Shown here in pieces: positions 49,134 to 57,786 of a DNA stretch of 64,000 nucleotides. The stretch is taken from the NCBI GenBank assembly GCA_021731165.1, contig JAKFXY010000004.1, forward strand, positions 1-64,000, written 5' to 3'. This DNA is from Acidobacteriota bacterium (GTDB lineage: Bacteria; Acidobacteriota; Vicinamibacteria; Vicinamibacterales; UBA2999). Position 1 is the first letter of the stretch, and each line of letters begins with the position of its first letter. Made by a program: the position numbers and the translations under genes. A model generated the notes under the pieces. That model searched no databases, had not been told where the DNA came from, and worked only from the letters and a program-made list of their open reading frames with translations.

Positions 49134-49406
49134 GTGAGGCGCCTGTTGCTCACGGCGCTCTTCTTCGAGGTCGGCGCAGCGCTCATCGTCGTGCCCTGGT
49201 CCGCGTTCTGGGATCGCAACTACTTTGCGCAAGCTTTGCCGTCGGTGCATGCATTCATCACCAGCAACTTCGTGCGCGGTGCTGTCTCCGGGCTCGGCCT
49301 ACTCAATATCATCGCCGGCGTACGGGAGCTCGTCTCCATGCTGATGGCGAGACATACGGTGCCGCCTCGCCCAACCTCCCCAGTCCCATTCGTTCCGGAA
49401 GACTGA
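49134..49406 (+). CDS. Small membrane protein, hypothetical
   Basis: Two predicted TM segments (LLLTALFFEVGAALIVVPWSAF; FVRGAVSGLGLLNIIAGVREL). Confidence 0.6.
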   Translation: MRRLLLTALFFEVGAALIVVPWSAFWDRNYFAQALPSVHAFITSNFVRGAVSGLGLLNIIAGVRELVSMLMARHTVPPRPTSPVPFVPED

Positions 49407-49410
49407 TCGC

Positions 49411-50046
49411 GTGGGTCCAGTCGTCTGCATGATCACGGATCGACAGAGGCATGGTACCGGGTGGGAAAGCACGCTCGTGAATCGAGTTCGTGCCGCTGCG
49501 CTTGCTGGAGTGCATTTGGTACAGGTGCGAGAGCGGGATCTCGATGCCGCGAGCTTGACTCGGCTCGTGACAGCGTGCGTCGAATCGGTCCGGGGTACGG
49601 AAACACGGATCGTTGTCAACGATCGCCTTGACGTGGCCTTGGCGGCAGGTGCGCACGGCGTTCACCTCAGGGGGGATTCGATGCCCGCCGAACGGGTGCG
49701 CAGGGTGGCCGGGCGCCCATTTCTGATCGGCCGATCGGTTCACGACCGCGACGAGGCCATTCGCGTCACGGAAGGATCCGAGCTGGACTACCTGGTGTTT
49801 GGGACGGTGTTTGACAGTCGCTCGAAGTCCGGATCCGCTCCCGCGGGCCTGGACAGACTCTCCGCCGTAACTGCCGCGACCCGGGTGCCGGTCCTGGCGG
49901 TGGGTGGTATGACCGTTGAGCGGTTTGCCAGCGTGGTCGAGGCGGGGGCGGCCGGTGGTGCGGCAATCGGGCTGTTTGCCGATGCTTCAGCGGATTCGCT
50001 TGTGGAGCGGATCCTCGCGCTTGTGAAGTCGGCGAGATACTCCTAA
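49411..50046 (+). CDS. thiE: Thiamine-phosphate synthase
   Basis: GVHLVQVRERDLDAASLTRLV...IVVNDRLDVALAAGAHGVHLRGDSMPAERVR...GRSVHDRDEA; GTG start. Confidence 0.92.
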   Translation: MGPVVCMITDRQRHGTGWESTLVNRVRAAALAGVHLVQVRERDLDAASLTRLVTACVESVRGTETRIVVNDRLDVALAAGAHGVHLRGDSMPAERVRRVAGRPFLIGRSVHDRDEAIRVTEGSELDYLVFGTVFDSRSKSGSAPAGLDRLSAVTAATRVPVLAVGGMTVERFASVVEAGAAGGAAIGLFADASADSLVERILALVKSARYS

Positions 50047-50047
50047 C

Positions 50048-50464
50048 ATGAGGCCTCGGATGGCAGCCGTCGAACGTCCCGACCTGGATTTCGGCGCGCG
50101 CATGAAGCGGGCCCGAGAGGCCCGCGGTGTGTCATTGCGCCAGATCGCCGAGGCGACGAAGCTGTCGATCAGCGCGCTCGAGGCGCTCGAACGCGACGAC
50201 ATCTCGCGCCTCCCCGGTGGCATCTTCTCGCGTGCGTTCGTCCGATCGTATGCCGTTGAAGTCGGCATGGATCCCGAGCGGGCTGTCCGGGATTTCATCG
50301 CGCGGTTCCCACATGACTCCGTCACACAGGGGAGCCCCCACGTGCCGCCGGTATTCGACGGCGATGCCGACAATCGGCGTCGGCGCGCCGGCGTCATCGC
50401 CATGGTACTGGTGCTCATCGTGCTGGCAGGGGCCGGGATTCTCTACGTCGTGTCTCTCCGATAG
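50048..50464 (+). CDS. RodZ-like HTH protein with C-terminal TM helix
   Basis: FGARMKRAREARGVSLRQIAEATKLSISALEALERDDISRLPGGIFSRAFVRSYAVEVGMDPE; TM at the C-terminus. Confidence 0.85.
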   Translation: MRPRMAAVERPDLDFGARMKRAREARGVSLRQIAEATKLSISALEALERDDISRLPGGIFSRAFVRSYAVEVGMDPERAVRDFIARFPHDSVTQGSPHVPPVFDGDADNRRRRAGVIAMVLVLIVLAGAGILYVVSLR

Positions 50465-50484
50465 CCTTCCCAATCCAGGTTTCG

Positions 50485-51270
50485 ATGGAGTCTGACTTCC
50501 GCACACCATTGCTCGAGTGTTTCCGCCAGGGTGACGCACCACGGGACGTTCGACTGCTCGCCGCGCAGGGTGGCCTTGCGCCGCGTGCGCACGAGCAACT
50601 CGGGCTGCTCATGATTCTCGTTGCCGATACGGATGAGGAGATCGCGCGTGCGGCGGAAGCGACGCTCCAGGCGATTGCGCCGGGGTCGATTGAGGGTGTG
50701 CTGGCTGGCTCGAACGTTCCCGCCGAGATGCGCGCCTTCTTCGAGGCGCGTGGGGTGACGCCGGCCGAGGCGCCTGCGACTGAGATCGAGGTGCCGCTGC
50801 TTGACACCGGCGGACCGACGGAGCCGGAGGCCGCAGAGGGGACCATCGATGGCGGCGCGGTGCGTCCAGGGATGACGGAGAAGATCGCGGCGATGAACGT
50901 ACCCGAGCGACTGAAGCTCGCGATGAAAGGCACGAGGGAGGAGAGGGCGGTGCTCATCCGCGATCCCAACAGGATGGTCGCCGCCGCGGTCCTGAGCAGC
51001 CCGAAGCTGAGCGAATCCGAGGTCACGAGCATTGCCCGGATGGGGAATGTGTCCGAGGAGATCCTGCGAATCATCGGCCACACGCGTGCGTGGATAAAGA
51101 ACTACTCGACGTGTTTGGCGCTGGTGAAGAACTCGAAGACACCGCTGGCGCTCTCGATGAACCTGCTCTCGCGGCTGAATGAGAAGGACTTGCGGATGCT
51201 CTCCATCGACCGCAACGTGCCAGATACGCTGCGCATTACCGCGCGCAAGAAGATCACCGTCAACAAGTAG
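50485..51270 (+). CDS. Conserved hypothetical, helical repeat-like protein
   Basis: RLKLAMKGTREERAVLIRDPNRMVAAAVLSSPKLSESEVTSIARMGNVSEEILRIIG...LRMLSIDRNVPDTLRITARKK. Confidence 0.75.
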   Translation: MESDFRTPLLECFRQGDAPRDVRLLAAQGGLAPRAHEQLGLLMILVADTDEEIARAAEATLQAIAPGSIEGVLAGSNVPAEMRAFFEARGVTPAEAPATEIEVPLLDTGGPTEPEAAEGTIDGGAVRPGMTEKIAAMNVPERLKLAMKGTREERAVLIRDPNRMVAAAVLSSPKLSESEVTSIARMGNVSEEILRIIGHTRAWIKNYSTCLALVKNSKTPLALSMNLLSRLNEKDLRMLSIDRNVPDTLRITARKKITVNK

Positions 51271-51294
51271 CCGTCGCCTGTGGGGAACGGCTCC

Positions 51295-51588
51295 TCATCG
51301 TGGCGTCTTCGTTGCCCTTCCCTTCACCTGTGACCCTTTACCTGTGACGCGGCCCTTCTGCCATTCCCGGTTCATCTCGGCAAGGCCCTCCATGTAGACG
51401 TGGGCTTTCGCCCGCTCTTCCTCGAGGGAGAGAGACTTGAGCAGCTCGAGGGCGTGCGCGAAGTCGTGGTCGAAGGTCTTCCTCGTCGTGGCGAAGTAAA
51501 TCTTGCGGATCTCCGCGAGGGCGGCCTTGGCGTCAGGGGGGGGCTGCGTGAGTGAGCTCAGCGCCACGAAGCCAACGTGTTTACTCAC
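51295..51588 (-). CDS. Small helical hypothetical protein downstream of the GHMP kinase
   Basis: GTG start overlaps the kinase stop (GTGAGTAA); ALAEIRKIYFATTRKTFDHDFAHALELLKSLSLEEERAKAHVYMEGLAEMNREWQKG. Confidence 0.6.
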   Translation of the reverse strand: MSKHVGFVALSSLTQPPPDAKAALAEIRKIYFATTRKTFDHDFAHALELLKSLSLEEERAKAHVYMEGLAEMNREWQKGRVTGKGSQVKGRATKTPR

Positions 51589-52570
51589 GCGTGAGCCCGT
51601 GGCGCTCAATATGGTAGTCGAGGACTCGCGCGCCGCCCGCTTCCAGTGCCGCGCGAATGGCATCCCGCTTTGCGGGAGGTCCATAGCAGAAGAGGCATCC
51701 ACCGCCGCCTGCGCCGCAAACCTTGGCTGCGGTGGCACCAACAGCGGTTGCTCGCGCGATGAGCCCCTCGATCACTGGTGTCGTGACCCCCGGGGCCAGC
51801 TGTTTGCGGTTGTTCCACTCGGCGGCAATCGAGCGGCCCACCGCATCCCAGTCGCCGCGCGCCAGGGCATCGCGCATGGTGGCCGCTGTGTCCCGGATGC
51901 GCTCGAAGCAGTCAAATATGTGGCGGTCGCCGTCGATGTGCTTCTTCGTGATCTCCCAGTTGTTCGTCCCGGAATTCCGAGGCTCACCCGTGTAGCACAA
52001 GACGATGCGCTGCTCGAGTGCTGCGGCGTCCACGTCGAGCGCCACGCGACGGACGCCGTCCACCTCGAGCTCGAGTGCGGCAATACCTCCGTAGAGTGCC
52101 GGCCGGTAGTCCTGCAGTCCGGTCGGCACGTTGATCGCTTGGGATTCGACGTTCATCGCCACTTGGAGCAACGCCTCGGGCTCATAGTGTATTCGCCGCC
52201 AGTCGGCCAGCGCCGCGCAGACAGCCACGCTCAAGGCCGAGGAACCGGCGATCCCTGCGCCGGCAGGCGACTCGCTCGAAGTCGTCAGGGTGATCCCGCG
52301 CGCCTCGAAGAAATGCGCCAGGAGGGACAGCAGCCGCAGCTCCTTCCGATCCCGCAACTCTCGCCAGTCGTCGGCTTCCACTGCCACGCCGGTGTCCTGT
52401 GATCGAATGACGATGCGGGTGTCGTCGCGGACATCGATGCGGGCCTTGGCCCGCAGGCTGATGGCGGCATTGAGCGTCTGCGCACCCGGATGGAACAAGT
52501 AGAGCGGCCAGATGTCGATCGTGCCGCCGGCGAGGTCAATGCGGGTCGGCGCGGAAGTGACGATGGGCAC
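51581..52570 (-). CDS. GHMP sugar kinase (D-glycero-D-manno-heptose-7-phosphate kinase-like)
   Basis: VPIVTSAPTRIDLAGGTIDIWPLYLFHPGAQTLNAAI, SSESPAGAGIAGSSALSVAVCAAL, KVCGAGGGGCLFCY. Confidence 0.88.
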   Translation of the reverse strand: MPIVTSAPTRIDLAGGTIDIWPLYLFHPGAQTLNAAISLRAKARIDVRDDTRIVIRSQDTGVAVEADDWRELRDRKELRLLSLLAHFFEARGITLTTSSESPAGAGIAGSSALSVAVCAALADWRRIHYEPEALLQVAMNVESQAINVPTGLQDYRPALYGGIAALELEVDGVRRVALDVDAAALEQRIVLCYTGEPRNSGTNNWEITKKHIDGDRHIFDCFERIRDTAATMRDALARGDWDAVGRSIAAEWNNRKQLAPGVTTPVIEGLIARATAVGATAAKVCGAGGGGCLFCYGPPAKRDAIRAALEAGGARVLDYHIERHGLTRE

Positions 52571-52576
52571 GAGGAG

Positions 52577-52582
52577 ATTATA
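52577..52582 (-). promoter_or_regulatory. Perfect -10 box (TATAAT) for the GHMP kinase gene, leaderless spacing
   Basis: Minus strand TATAAT-CTCCTC-GTG start; no SD. Confidence 0.55.
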
Positions 52583-52629
52583 TGGAACCTCGGACGCGAC
52601 AACGACAAGGCCCTTGAAACGGCACGCTC

Positions 52630-52635
52630 TATAAT
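52630..52635 (+). promoter_or_regulatory. Perfect -10 box (TATAAT) for nagZ, leaderless spacing
   Basis: TATAAT-GTCCGCT-GTG (52643); no SD. Confidence 0.5.
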
Positions 52636-53728
52636 GTCCGCTGTGTCCCTTCGTCGTGAGATCGGCCAGCTCCTCATCGGCAGCCTGCCTGGCACGACCA
52701 TTCCTCCCGAAGCGCGATCGCTGGCGCGTGAGTTTCAGCTCGGCGGCGTCATCCTCTTCTCGCGCAACATCGAGGTGCCGGAGCAGGTGGCCGAGCTCGC
52801 GCACGACGTGCAGTCGCTCGCGTCGGGGCTGCCGTTGTGGGTGAGTGTCGATCAGGAAGGGGGGCGGGTAGCGCGGCTTCGCGCGCCGTTCACGGTGTGG
52901 CCGCCGATGGGGGTGCTCGGACGCAGCGGCGACCCGGCGCTCGCTGAACGCTTCGCACGCGCCTTGGCCGCTGAGCTGAAGGCGGTCGGCATTACCCTCG
53001 ACTACGCCCCGGTCCTCGATATCCACACCAACCCAAGGAATCCGATCATCGGCGATCGTGCTCTGTCGGACCAGGCGCAGATGGTGGCGACGCTCGGTGC
53101 CGCCATCGTGCGCGGCCTGCAGGAGAGCGGCGTGGCCGCCTGCGGCAAGCATTTCCCCGGGCATGGCGATACATCGGTAGACTCGCACCTCGACCTCCCG
53201 CTCGTCGAGCATCCTCCCGATCGAATTCGGCGCGTCGAGTTCGTCCCGTTCCGCGAGGCGATCCGCCAGGAAGTGGCCTTTATCATGACGGCCCACGTCC
53301 TGGTCCCGTCGCTCGATGAGGAGAGGCCTGCCACGCTTTCTCCGCGTATCGTCCGGGCCCTGCTCCGGGAGGAGCTCGGCTACGACGGCGTCATCCTGAG
53401 CGACGACCTCGAGATGAAGGCCATCGCAAAGACATACACGGTGCCCGAGGCCGCCGTCGAGGCGATTGGCGCCGGTTGCGACGGGATTCTGATCTGCAGT
53501 GGCGACCTCGACGTGCAGGCCGCGATGCTCGAAGCGCTGGTGCATGCGGTCGAGGATGGCGCGATTCCCTTCAAGCGCGTGGAAGATGCGCTGACGCGGC
53601 AGCGCCGGGCCAAGGAACGGTTTCTCACGACGCTCGCCACGGCGCCTCCGCGCGCCGCCGCGCTGCGCGAGGTGATCGGCTGCGATCAACACCGGCGCAT
53701 TGCCGAGGAGATGGGGCGGTTTCTGTGA
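52634..53728 (+). CDS. nagZ: Beta-N-acetylhexosaminidase (glycoside hydrolase family 3)
   Basis: GVILFSRNIEVPEQVAEL, SVDQEGGRVARLRAPFTVWPPM, VAACGKHFPGHGDTSVDSHLDLP. True start may be GTG 52643. Confidence 0.94.
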   Translation: MSAVSLRREIGQLLIGSLPGTTIPPEARSLAREFQLGGVILFSRNIEVPEQVAELAHDVQSLASGLPLWVSVDQEGGRVARLRAPFTVWPPMGVLGRSGDPALAERFARALAAELKAVGITLDYAPVLDIHTNPRNPIIGDRALSDQAQMVATLGAAIVRGLQESGVAACGKHFPGHGDTSVDSHLDLPLVEHPPDRIRRVEFVPFREAIRQEVAFIMTAHVLVPSLDEERPATLSPRIVRALLREELGYDGVILSDDLEMKAIAKTYTVPEAAVEAIGAGCDGILICSGDLDVQAAMLEALVHAVEDGAIPFKRVEDALTRQRRAKERFLTTLATAPPRAAALREVIGCDQHRRIAEEMGRFL

Positions 53729-54654
53729 TGAAGCCCCGTGCCCTCAAGCCAGGCGATCGGATTGCGGTCGTGTCGCCGGCCAGCCCGTTCTCACGCGAGG
53801 CGTTCGAGAAGGGGGTCGGGGAGCTGCGCACGCTTGGCTATGTGCCGGTCTATCACGACTCGGTCTTCGATCGTGCGCTCGGTGGGATGACGTCCGGGCC
53901 AGCGGAGTTGCGCGCTGCCGCTTTCGTCCGTGCCTGGTCGGATCCCTCGATCGCGGCGCTCATCGCGGTTCGAGGCGGACACGGGAGCGTGCACATGCTG
54001 CCGCACTTGGAGGGATGGGATCCGCGCCAGAACCCGAAGCTCTTCATCGGGTACAGCGATAACACGTCCATTCTTGCATGGCTCACGACGCAATGCGGGA
54101 TCACCGCCTTGCACGGCCCGATGCTCGACGGCCGGCTCGCGCGGGGCACCGATGGGTACGACCGTACTTCTTTCTCCAGGCTGATTCAGGGCAGCGGTGC
54201 AGGACTCGTCATGGCGCCCGAGGGGCTCTCCGTCGTGAGCGACGGGGAGGCGTCTGGCCCTCTTCACGGTGGCACGCTGACCCTGCTCGCCGCCTCGATG
54301 GGCACGCCCTACGCGTTCGCCCCTCCGGATGGCAGCGTGCTCTTCCTCGAAGACGTCAACGAGCGGCCGTACAAGATCGACCGCCTTCTGATGCAGCTTC
54401 GACTCGCCGGTGTCGTCGGACGTGCACGCGCCATCGTCTTTGGCGAAATGCGCGGTTGCGACGAGCCAGGCGGAGAGCTGAAGCTTCGCGACCTGCTACC
54501 CGAGCTGCTCGAGGACTTCGAAGGTCCGGTGCTGTTCGGTTTCCCCTCAGGGCACACGACTGGGCCGTGTTGGTCTCTTCCGTTCGGGGTGCGGGTGACG
54601 GTGAAGACGTCTCCGGCGCCGTCGGTGGCGATCGAGGAATCACCTGTTGAATAG
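53728..54654 (+). CDS. ldcA: LD-carboxypeptidase (peptidase S66)
   Basis: LKPGDRIAVVSPASPF...AALIAVRGGHGSVHMLPHL...KLFIGYSDNTSILAWL...HGPML; TGATG overlap with nagZ. Confidence 0.9.
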   Translation: MKPRALKPGDRIAVVSPASPFSREAFEKGVGELRTLGYVPVYHDSVFDRALGGMTSGPAELRAAAFVRAWSDPSIAALIAVRGGHGSVHMLPHLEGWDPRQNPKLFIGYSDNTSILAWLTTQCGITALHGPMLDGRLARGTDGYDRTSFSRLIQGSGAGLVMAPEGLSVVSDGEASGPLHGGTLTLLAASMGTPYAFAPPDGSVLFLEDVNERPYKIDRLLMQLRLAGVVGRARAIVFGEMRGCDEPGGELKLRDLLPELLEDFEGPVLFGFPSGHTTGPCWSLPFGVRVTVKTSPAPSVAIEESPVE

Positions 54655-56101
54655 GAATCAGCGGATCTATCTGATCGGAATCTGCGGCACCGCGATGGCC
54701 ACGCTGGCGGCCCTTCTCAAGCGGCGGGGGTGCGAGGTGCGCGGCTCCGATCAGAATGTCTATCCGCCGATGAGCGACTTCCTCGCGGCCGAGGGCATTG
54801 GGGCGATATCAGGCTACGCGGCCGAGCACATCACGAGCGACATCGACCTCGTCGTCGTTGGCAACGCCATCTCGCGTGGAAATCCTGAGCTCGAGGCCGT
54901 GCTCGAGCGGAAGGTCCGTTACTGCTCGTTGCCGGAGGCGGTGCGCGATCATTTTCTGTGGGGCGCGCGATCGATCGTTATAGCCGGCACGCACGGCAAG
55001 ACCACGACCACGTCGCTGGCCGGGTGGCTGCTCACACACGCCCACATGGATCCCACCGTGCTGGTGGGGGGGATCGCGCTCAACTTCGGGGAGCACGGGT
55101 CGAGTTATCGCGTCGGCGGTGGACGCGACTTCGTGATTGAAGGCGACGAGTACGACAGCGCGTTCTTCGACAAGACCGCCAAGTTTCTCAAGTATCTGCC
55201 GGACGTGGCCGTGATCAACAACATCGAGTTCGATCACGCCGATATCTATCCGGATCTCGACGCCGTGCGGTTGGCGTTCCGCCGGCTGGTGAATCTGGTG
55301 CCGCGCAGCGGTCTGCTCCTCCTCGGCGCCGACAGCCCGCATGCGGCGACGCTGCGGCCCAACGCGGTCAGCCCGGTCGAGACGTTCGGGTTCTCTGAGG
55401 GTGCGGACTGGCGGGCCGATGACCTCGAGCCTGTCGATGGAATGACCCGGTTCCAGGTGCGCCGCGGTGGCGAGTTGTTCGGGCTGTTTGAATCGCCGCT
55501 CCTCGGCGCTCACAATGTGCGCAACGCTCTGGCGGCGATCGCGGTAGGGAGCTTTGTCGGCGTGGGGGCCTCGGAGCTCGCGGCCGGTCTCCGCGCGTTT
55601 CGAGGCATCAAGCGCAGGCTGGAAATCGTCGGCGTCGCAGGAGGCGTGACGGTGCTGGACGATTTCGCGCACCATCCGACCGCGGTCCACGAGACACTGG
55701 CGGCACTGCGAATCGGTTACCCCTCTCGCCGGATCTGGGCGGTATTCGAGCCGCGCTCTGCTTCGTCGTGCAGACGCGTCTTTCAGGACGATTTCGCGCG
55801 GGCATTCGTGGACGCGGATGAGGTCGTGATCGCCGGCCTGTTTCGTTCGTCGTTGCCCGAGTCGGAGCGGCTCTCGGTCGAGCAGCTCGTGACGGACATC
55901 GAGACGAGCGGCCGGCGCGCACGCCACATCCCCGAGGTCAGCGACATCGTCAGCACGATCGTCGCGGAGCGGCGAGATGGCGACATCGTCGTGCTGATGT
56001 CGAATGGCGGCTTCGGCGGGATCCACGGAAAGCTCCTGCAGGCGCTGGCCGTGTCGGCCCCTGGCGCCGACCCCGGTTCCAAAATCGGAATGGCGCGGTG
56101 A
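54647..56101 (+). CDS. mpl: UDP-N-acetylmuramate:L-alanyl-gamma-D-glutamyl-meso-diaminopimelate ligase
   Basis: IYLIGICGTAMATLAALLKRRGCEVRGSDQNVYPPMSDFLAAEGI, GTHGKTTTTSLAGWLL, EGDEYDSAFFDKTAKFLKY, DDFAHHPTAVHETL. Confidence 0.94.
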   Translation: MNRNQRIYLIGICGTAMATLAALLKRRGCEVRGSDQNVYPPMSDFLAAEGIGAISGYAAEHITSDIDLVVVGNAISRGNPELEAVLERKVRYCSLPEAVRDHFLWGARSIVIAGTHGKTTTTSLAGWLLTHAHMDPTVLVGGIALNFGEHGSSYRVGGGRDFVIEGDEYDSAFFDKTAKFLKYLPDVAVINNIEFDHADIYPDLDAVRLAFRRLVNLVPRSGLLLLGADSPHAATLRPNAVSPVETFGFSEGADWRADDLEPVDGMTRFQVRRGGELFGLFESPLLGAHNVRNALAAIAVGSFVGVGASELAAGLRAFRGIKRRLEIVGVAGGVTVLDDFAHHPTAVHETLAALRIGYPSRRIWAVFEPRSASSCRRVFQDDFARAFVDADEVVIAGLFRSSLPESERLSVEQLVTDIETSGRRARHIPEVSDIVSTIVAERRDGDIVVLMSNGGFGGIHGKLLQALAVSAPGADPGSKIGMAR

Positions 56102-57786
56102 GCGCCAGTCTCCGAACGTCCGCACCGATAATTCTGGACGCCGGTGACTCTGCACTGGTCATGGAGTTGGGTGAGACGATCGACGAGCAGGTGAACGCGC
56201 GTGCAGTGGCGGCAGCTGCGTGGCTGCGTGAGGCGCATCTTTCCGGCGTTCGGGATGTCGTGCCGACCTACGCGGCCGTAGCCGTCTTCTTCGATCCACT
56301 TACAACGGATGCTGAGGCTGTACGGCAGGCCATGGTGCGCGCCCGCGAAGCATCTCCGTGCGAGGCTGATGGGCCGATCATCGAGATACCGGTGGCATAC
56401 GGGGGTGAGGCAGGCCCTGATCTTGTGGAGGTGGCGCGGTGGGCCGGGATGAGCCCGGACGAGGTGATCGAGCGACACGCGTCGAGGACGTATCGTGTGT
56501 TCATGCTCGGGTTCCTTCCTGGATTCGCGTACATGGGCACCGTGGAGGAGGCCATTGCCGCGCCCCGGCTGGCGACGCCGCGGGTGCGCGTGCCGGCGGG
56601 ATCCGTAGGCATTGCCGGAGGCCAGACCGGTATTTACTCTACGGAGTCGCCGGGCGGCTGGCAGATCATTGGACGCACTCCTGTGAGCGTCTTCGATGCG
56701 ATCCGGACCCCCGCGTCGATGTTCGCGCCAGGTGATCGCGTGAGGTTCGTGTCCGCAGGTGCCGCACCGGCGGTTCGCCAGGAGGCGCCCGACGAAGACG
56801 TGCGCAACGCCATCGCCGGGCGGCCGTTTGCCGGCCGTCCAGAGATGGCGGGCCGCCGCTCCATTACCGTCGTCAGGCCCGGGCTCTTCACCACGATCCA
56901 GGATGGCGGCCGCTGGGGTTACCAGGCCCAGGGCGTCCCCGTGGCTGGTCCGATGGATCCCGTCGCGCACCGTGTCGCGAATGCGCTCGTCGGTAACCCG
57001 GCTGACGCTGCCACCCTTGAGGCCACGATCCTCGGGCCTGAATTGCGACTTGAGACCGAGGCGATGCTGGGTGTCGCTGGAGCGGATCTGGGCGTGACGC
57101 TCGACGGTGCGCAGTTGCCGCCGGGCCACGCCGCGCGCGGTGCGGCTGGCAGCGTCCTGCGGTTCAGCCGGCGCGTTCATGGCACGCGTGCGTATGTGGC
57201 GTTCGACGGAGGTGTGGACGTGCCGCCCATACTCGGCAGCCGTGCTACGTACGTACCAAGCGGGCTGGGTGGGATCGACGGGCGCGCACTCAAGGTCGGC
57301 GACGTGCTGCCACTGCGAAGCGCGGACCGGAGTCCCGCCGGAAGTCAGGATCGGGGTCTGACCTCAGTGATGGATCGGCTCAAGGCCGGCGGGGCCCGTG
57401 TGCGAGTAATCGCCGGGCCGCAGAGCAGCTTCTTCGAGCCGGGGACGCTGGAATCGCTCCAGCGCTCGCGGTTCACGATTTCGCCGCAGTCCGATCGCAT
57501 GGGATACCGGCTGACCGGTGCGCGGATTCCGCGCGCCTCGCGCGAGATGATCTCCGGCGCGACATTCACCGGGGCGCTGCAGGTTCCTGCCTCTGGCGAC
57601 CCGATTCTGCTCATGGCAGACCGCCAGGTCACGGGCGGATATCCGCAGATTGCCGTCGTGATCACCGCCGATCTTCCAGTGGTTGGTCAGCTTGCCCCTG
57701 GCGACTGGGTCGAGTTCGAGATATGCACTCGCGCGGAAGCCATAGCCGCCCTTGCGGAACAGGAGCAGTGCTTGGTTCGTGGCTGA
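56098..57786 (+). CDS. Fused 5-oxoprolinase subunits PxpB-PxpC (KipI-KipA/allophanate hydrolase-like)
   Basis: N-terminal PxpB/KipI: MLGFLPGFAYMGTV, GGQTGIYSTESPGGWQIIGRTP; C-terminal PxpC/KipA: RPGLFTTIQDGGRWGYQAQGVPVAGPMDPVAHRVANALVGN, GGYPQIAVVITADLPVVGQLAPGD. Confidence 0.92.
   Translation: MSASLRTSAPIILDAGDSALVMELGETIDEQVNARAVAAAAWLREAHLSGVRDVVPTYAAVAVFFDPLTTDAEAVRQAMVRAREASPCEADGPIIEIPVAYGGEAGPDLVEVARWAGMSPDEVIERHASRTYRVFMLGFLPGFAYMGTVEEAIAAPRLATPRVRVPAGSVGIAGGQTGIYSTESPGGWQIIGRTPVSVFDAIRTPASMFAPGDRVRFVSAGAAPAVRQEAPDEDVRNAIAGRPFAGRPEMAGRRSITVVRPGLFTTIQDGGRWGYQAQGVPVAGPMDPVAHRVANALVGNPADAATLEATILGPELRLETEAMLGVAGADLGVTLDGAQLPPGHAARGAAGSVLRFSRRVHGTRAYVAFDGGVDVPPILGSRATYVPSGLGGIDGRALKVGDVLPLRSADRSPAGSQDRGLTSVMDRLKAGGARVRVIAGPQSSFFEPGTLESLQRSRFTISPQSDRMGYRLTGARIPRASREMISGATFTGALQVPASGDPILLMADRQVTGGYPQIAVVITADLPVVGQLAPGDWVEFEICTRAEAIAALAEQEQCLVRG

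Noticed and set aside
51320-51349. Two copies of CCTTCACCTGTGACC / CCTTTACCTGTGACG, possible CRISPR or tandem repeat
   Set aside because: Only two imperfect 15-mers with no spacer; they lie inside the C-terminal codons of the 51295-51588 gene (VTGKGSQVKGR).
54809-57180. 448-aa and 465-aa minus-strand ORFs
   Set aside because: Antisense shadows of mpl and pxpBC.
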